Positions 63,427 to 64,000 of a DNA stretch of 64,000 nucleotides are shown piece after piece. Source of the DNA: DASQYE01 sp036389675 (lineage in GTDB: Bacteria; Acidobacteriota; Blastocatellia; Pyrinomonadales; Pyrinomonadaceae); contig DASVWI010000040.1 of the NCBI GenBank assembly GCA_036389675.1, positions 124,001-188,000 on the forward strand, read 5' to 3'. Every line of letters begins with the position of its first letter. Within the stretch, counting starts at the first letter, position 1. Both the position numbers and the translations under genes were made by a program. Below the pieces are notes generated by a model. The model did not search any database and had not been told where the DNA came from. It worked only from the letters and a program-made list of their open reading frames with translations.

Positions 63427-64000
63427 ATGAATCCTACTAATAGAGGAGCTGGATTGAAAAAAGCCTGTCTCAGCATCGCGCTCATCATCACACTTTACCC
63501 GCTCACGTCAGTCACACATCTGGGTCAGGAAGCGGCGCGCGCACCCTCCACGGGCACTGATAACGAGTACCTCGTGGGCTCAGTCCTCTGGACACAGTCT
63601 TCGGGCGAAGCGCGTGCCCTTGCCTTTCAAGCCTACAACTTCGCGCGGATTCTTCTCGATCAGGATTTGAGGGCGAATCGAAGAAGGGGACGGAAGCGCC
63701 CGGCTGTGGTCGTGGATGTCGATGAGACGGTGCTCGACAATAGCCCGTATCAGGCGTGGATTATCAAAGAGCGTAAGAGCTATCCGGAGAAATGGACTGC
63801 ATGGATTAACCGCTCGGAAGCGGAGGCCGTGCCGGGCGCGGTGGACTTTCTCAAGTATGCTCGACAGAGAGGCGTGCGGGTCTTCTACGTCACCAATCGC
63901 AAGCAGGAGGAGAAGGAGGGAACGCGCGCCAACCTATTGAAGCTCGGATTCCCGGACGTGAGCGACGAGACGCTGCTCGTCAGAACGGATGATTCGAGCA
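63427..64000 (+). CDS. Class B-like acid phosphatase, lipoprotein e(P4)/5'-nucleotidase family (3' end outside window)
   Basis: The frame runs open to the window edge. From ATG at 63427, or more likely TTG at 63454 (SD AGAGGAG), it has a signal peptide (KKACLSIALIITLYPLTS), ALAFQAYNFARILLDQ, and the HAD motif I VVVDVDETVLDNSPYQ, with DxDxT giving the phosphoaspartate. WINRSEAEAVPGAVDFLKYA and the VFYVTNRKQEE motif II also match the e(P4) phosphatase family. Exported, it releases phosphate from nucleotides or phosphomonoesters. Confidence 0.9.
   Translation, partial: MNPTNRGAGLKKACLSIALIITLYPLTSVTHLGQEAARAPSTGTDNEYLVGSVLWTQSSGEARALAFQAYNFARILLDQDLRANRRRGRKRPAVVVDVDETVLDNSPYQAWIIKERKSYPEKWTAWINRSEAEAVPGAVDFLKYARQRGVRVFYVTNRKQEEKEGTRANLLKLGFPDVSDETLLVRTDDSS

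Overview
The window is a GC-rich bacterial chromosome segment centred on the replication origin. Gene content points to Acidobacteriota, probably class Blastocatellia. That placement is an inference from family resemblance (a FecR protein with a WAPYRHG-type repeat tail, REP-like palindromes, secreted helical orphan families) and was not tested with marker-gene phylogeny. Left of about 9.7 kb the genes run leftward: selD, parB, parA, mnmG, mnmE, a KhpB/Jag-like gene, yidC, yidD, rnpA and rpmH. From 10.3 kb dnaA, dnaN, recF and gyrB run rightward. The dnaA-dnaN gap holds about eleven DnaA boxes, a DnaA-trio and an AT-rich unwinding stretch, so it is very probably oriC. A split inverted repeat of parS half-sites lies between mnmG and parA.

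From 17 to 29 kb most genes run leftward. They include a MEMO-AMMECR1 fusion and a likely operon of a MoxR-type AAA+ ATPase, a Clp-N/KOW fusion, an orphan HicB and a VWA protein, followed by an alpha/beta hydrolase, a thioesterase and two unknowns. Then come a Nudix/metallo-beta-lactamase fusion and a sulfite-oxidase-like enzyme. A divergent pair of unusual enzymes follows at 30-33 kb: a leaderless subtilase with a zinc ribbon and an FAD-reductase/GNAT fusion. Three REPIN-like palindromes punctuate 26.7-33.3 kb.

From 34 to 42 kb there are two tandem paralogue pairs: small secreted helical proteins, and large APC-type permeases, the second preceded by a ydaO-type c-di-AMP riboswitch. From 42 to 51 kb lie envelope or secreted proteins. 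These include a 1567-residue multidomain secreted nuclease followed by a NuiA-type nuclease inhibitor, a probable poison-immunity pair. After a tRNA-Glu come a three-gene proton-translocating transhydrogenase, an M28 peptidase, a very large zinc-ribbon membrane protein, rsmI, two unknowns and the start of an acid phosphatase cut by the window edge.

The observations I rate highest are: selD encodes its catalytic residue as an in-frame UGA (selenocysteine) with a matching bacterial SECIS hairpin, so conventional gene calling truncates it; the nuclease-inhibitor locus; the Clp-N/KOW fusion inside a MoxR-VWA operon; and the c-di-AMP riboswitch in front of only one of two near-identical permeases.
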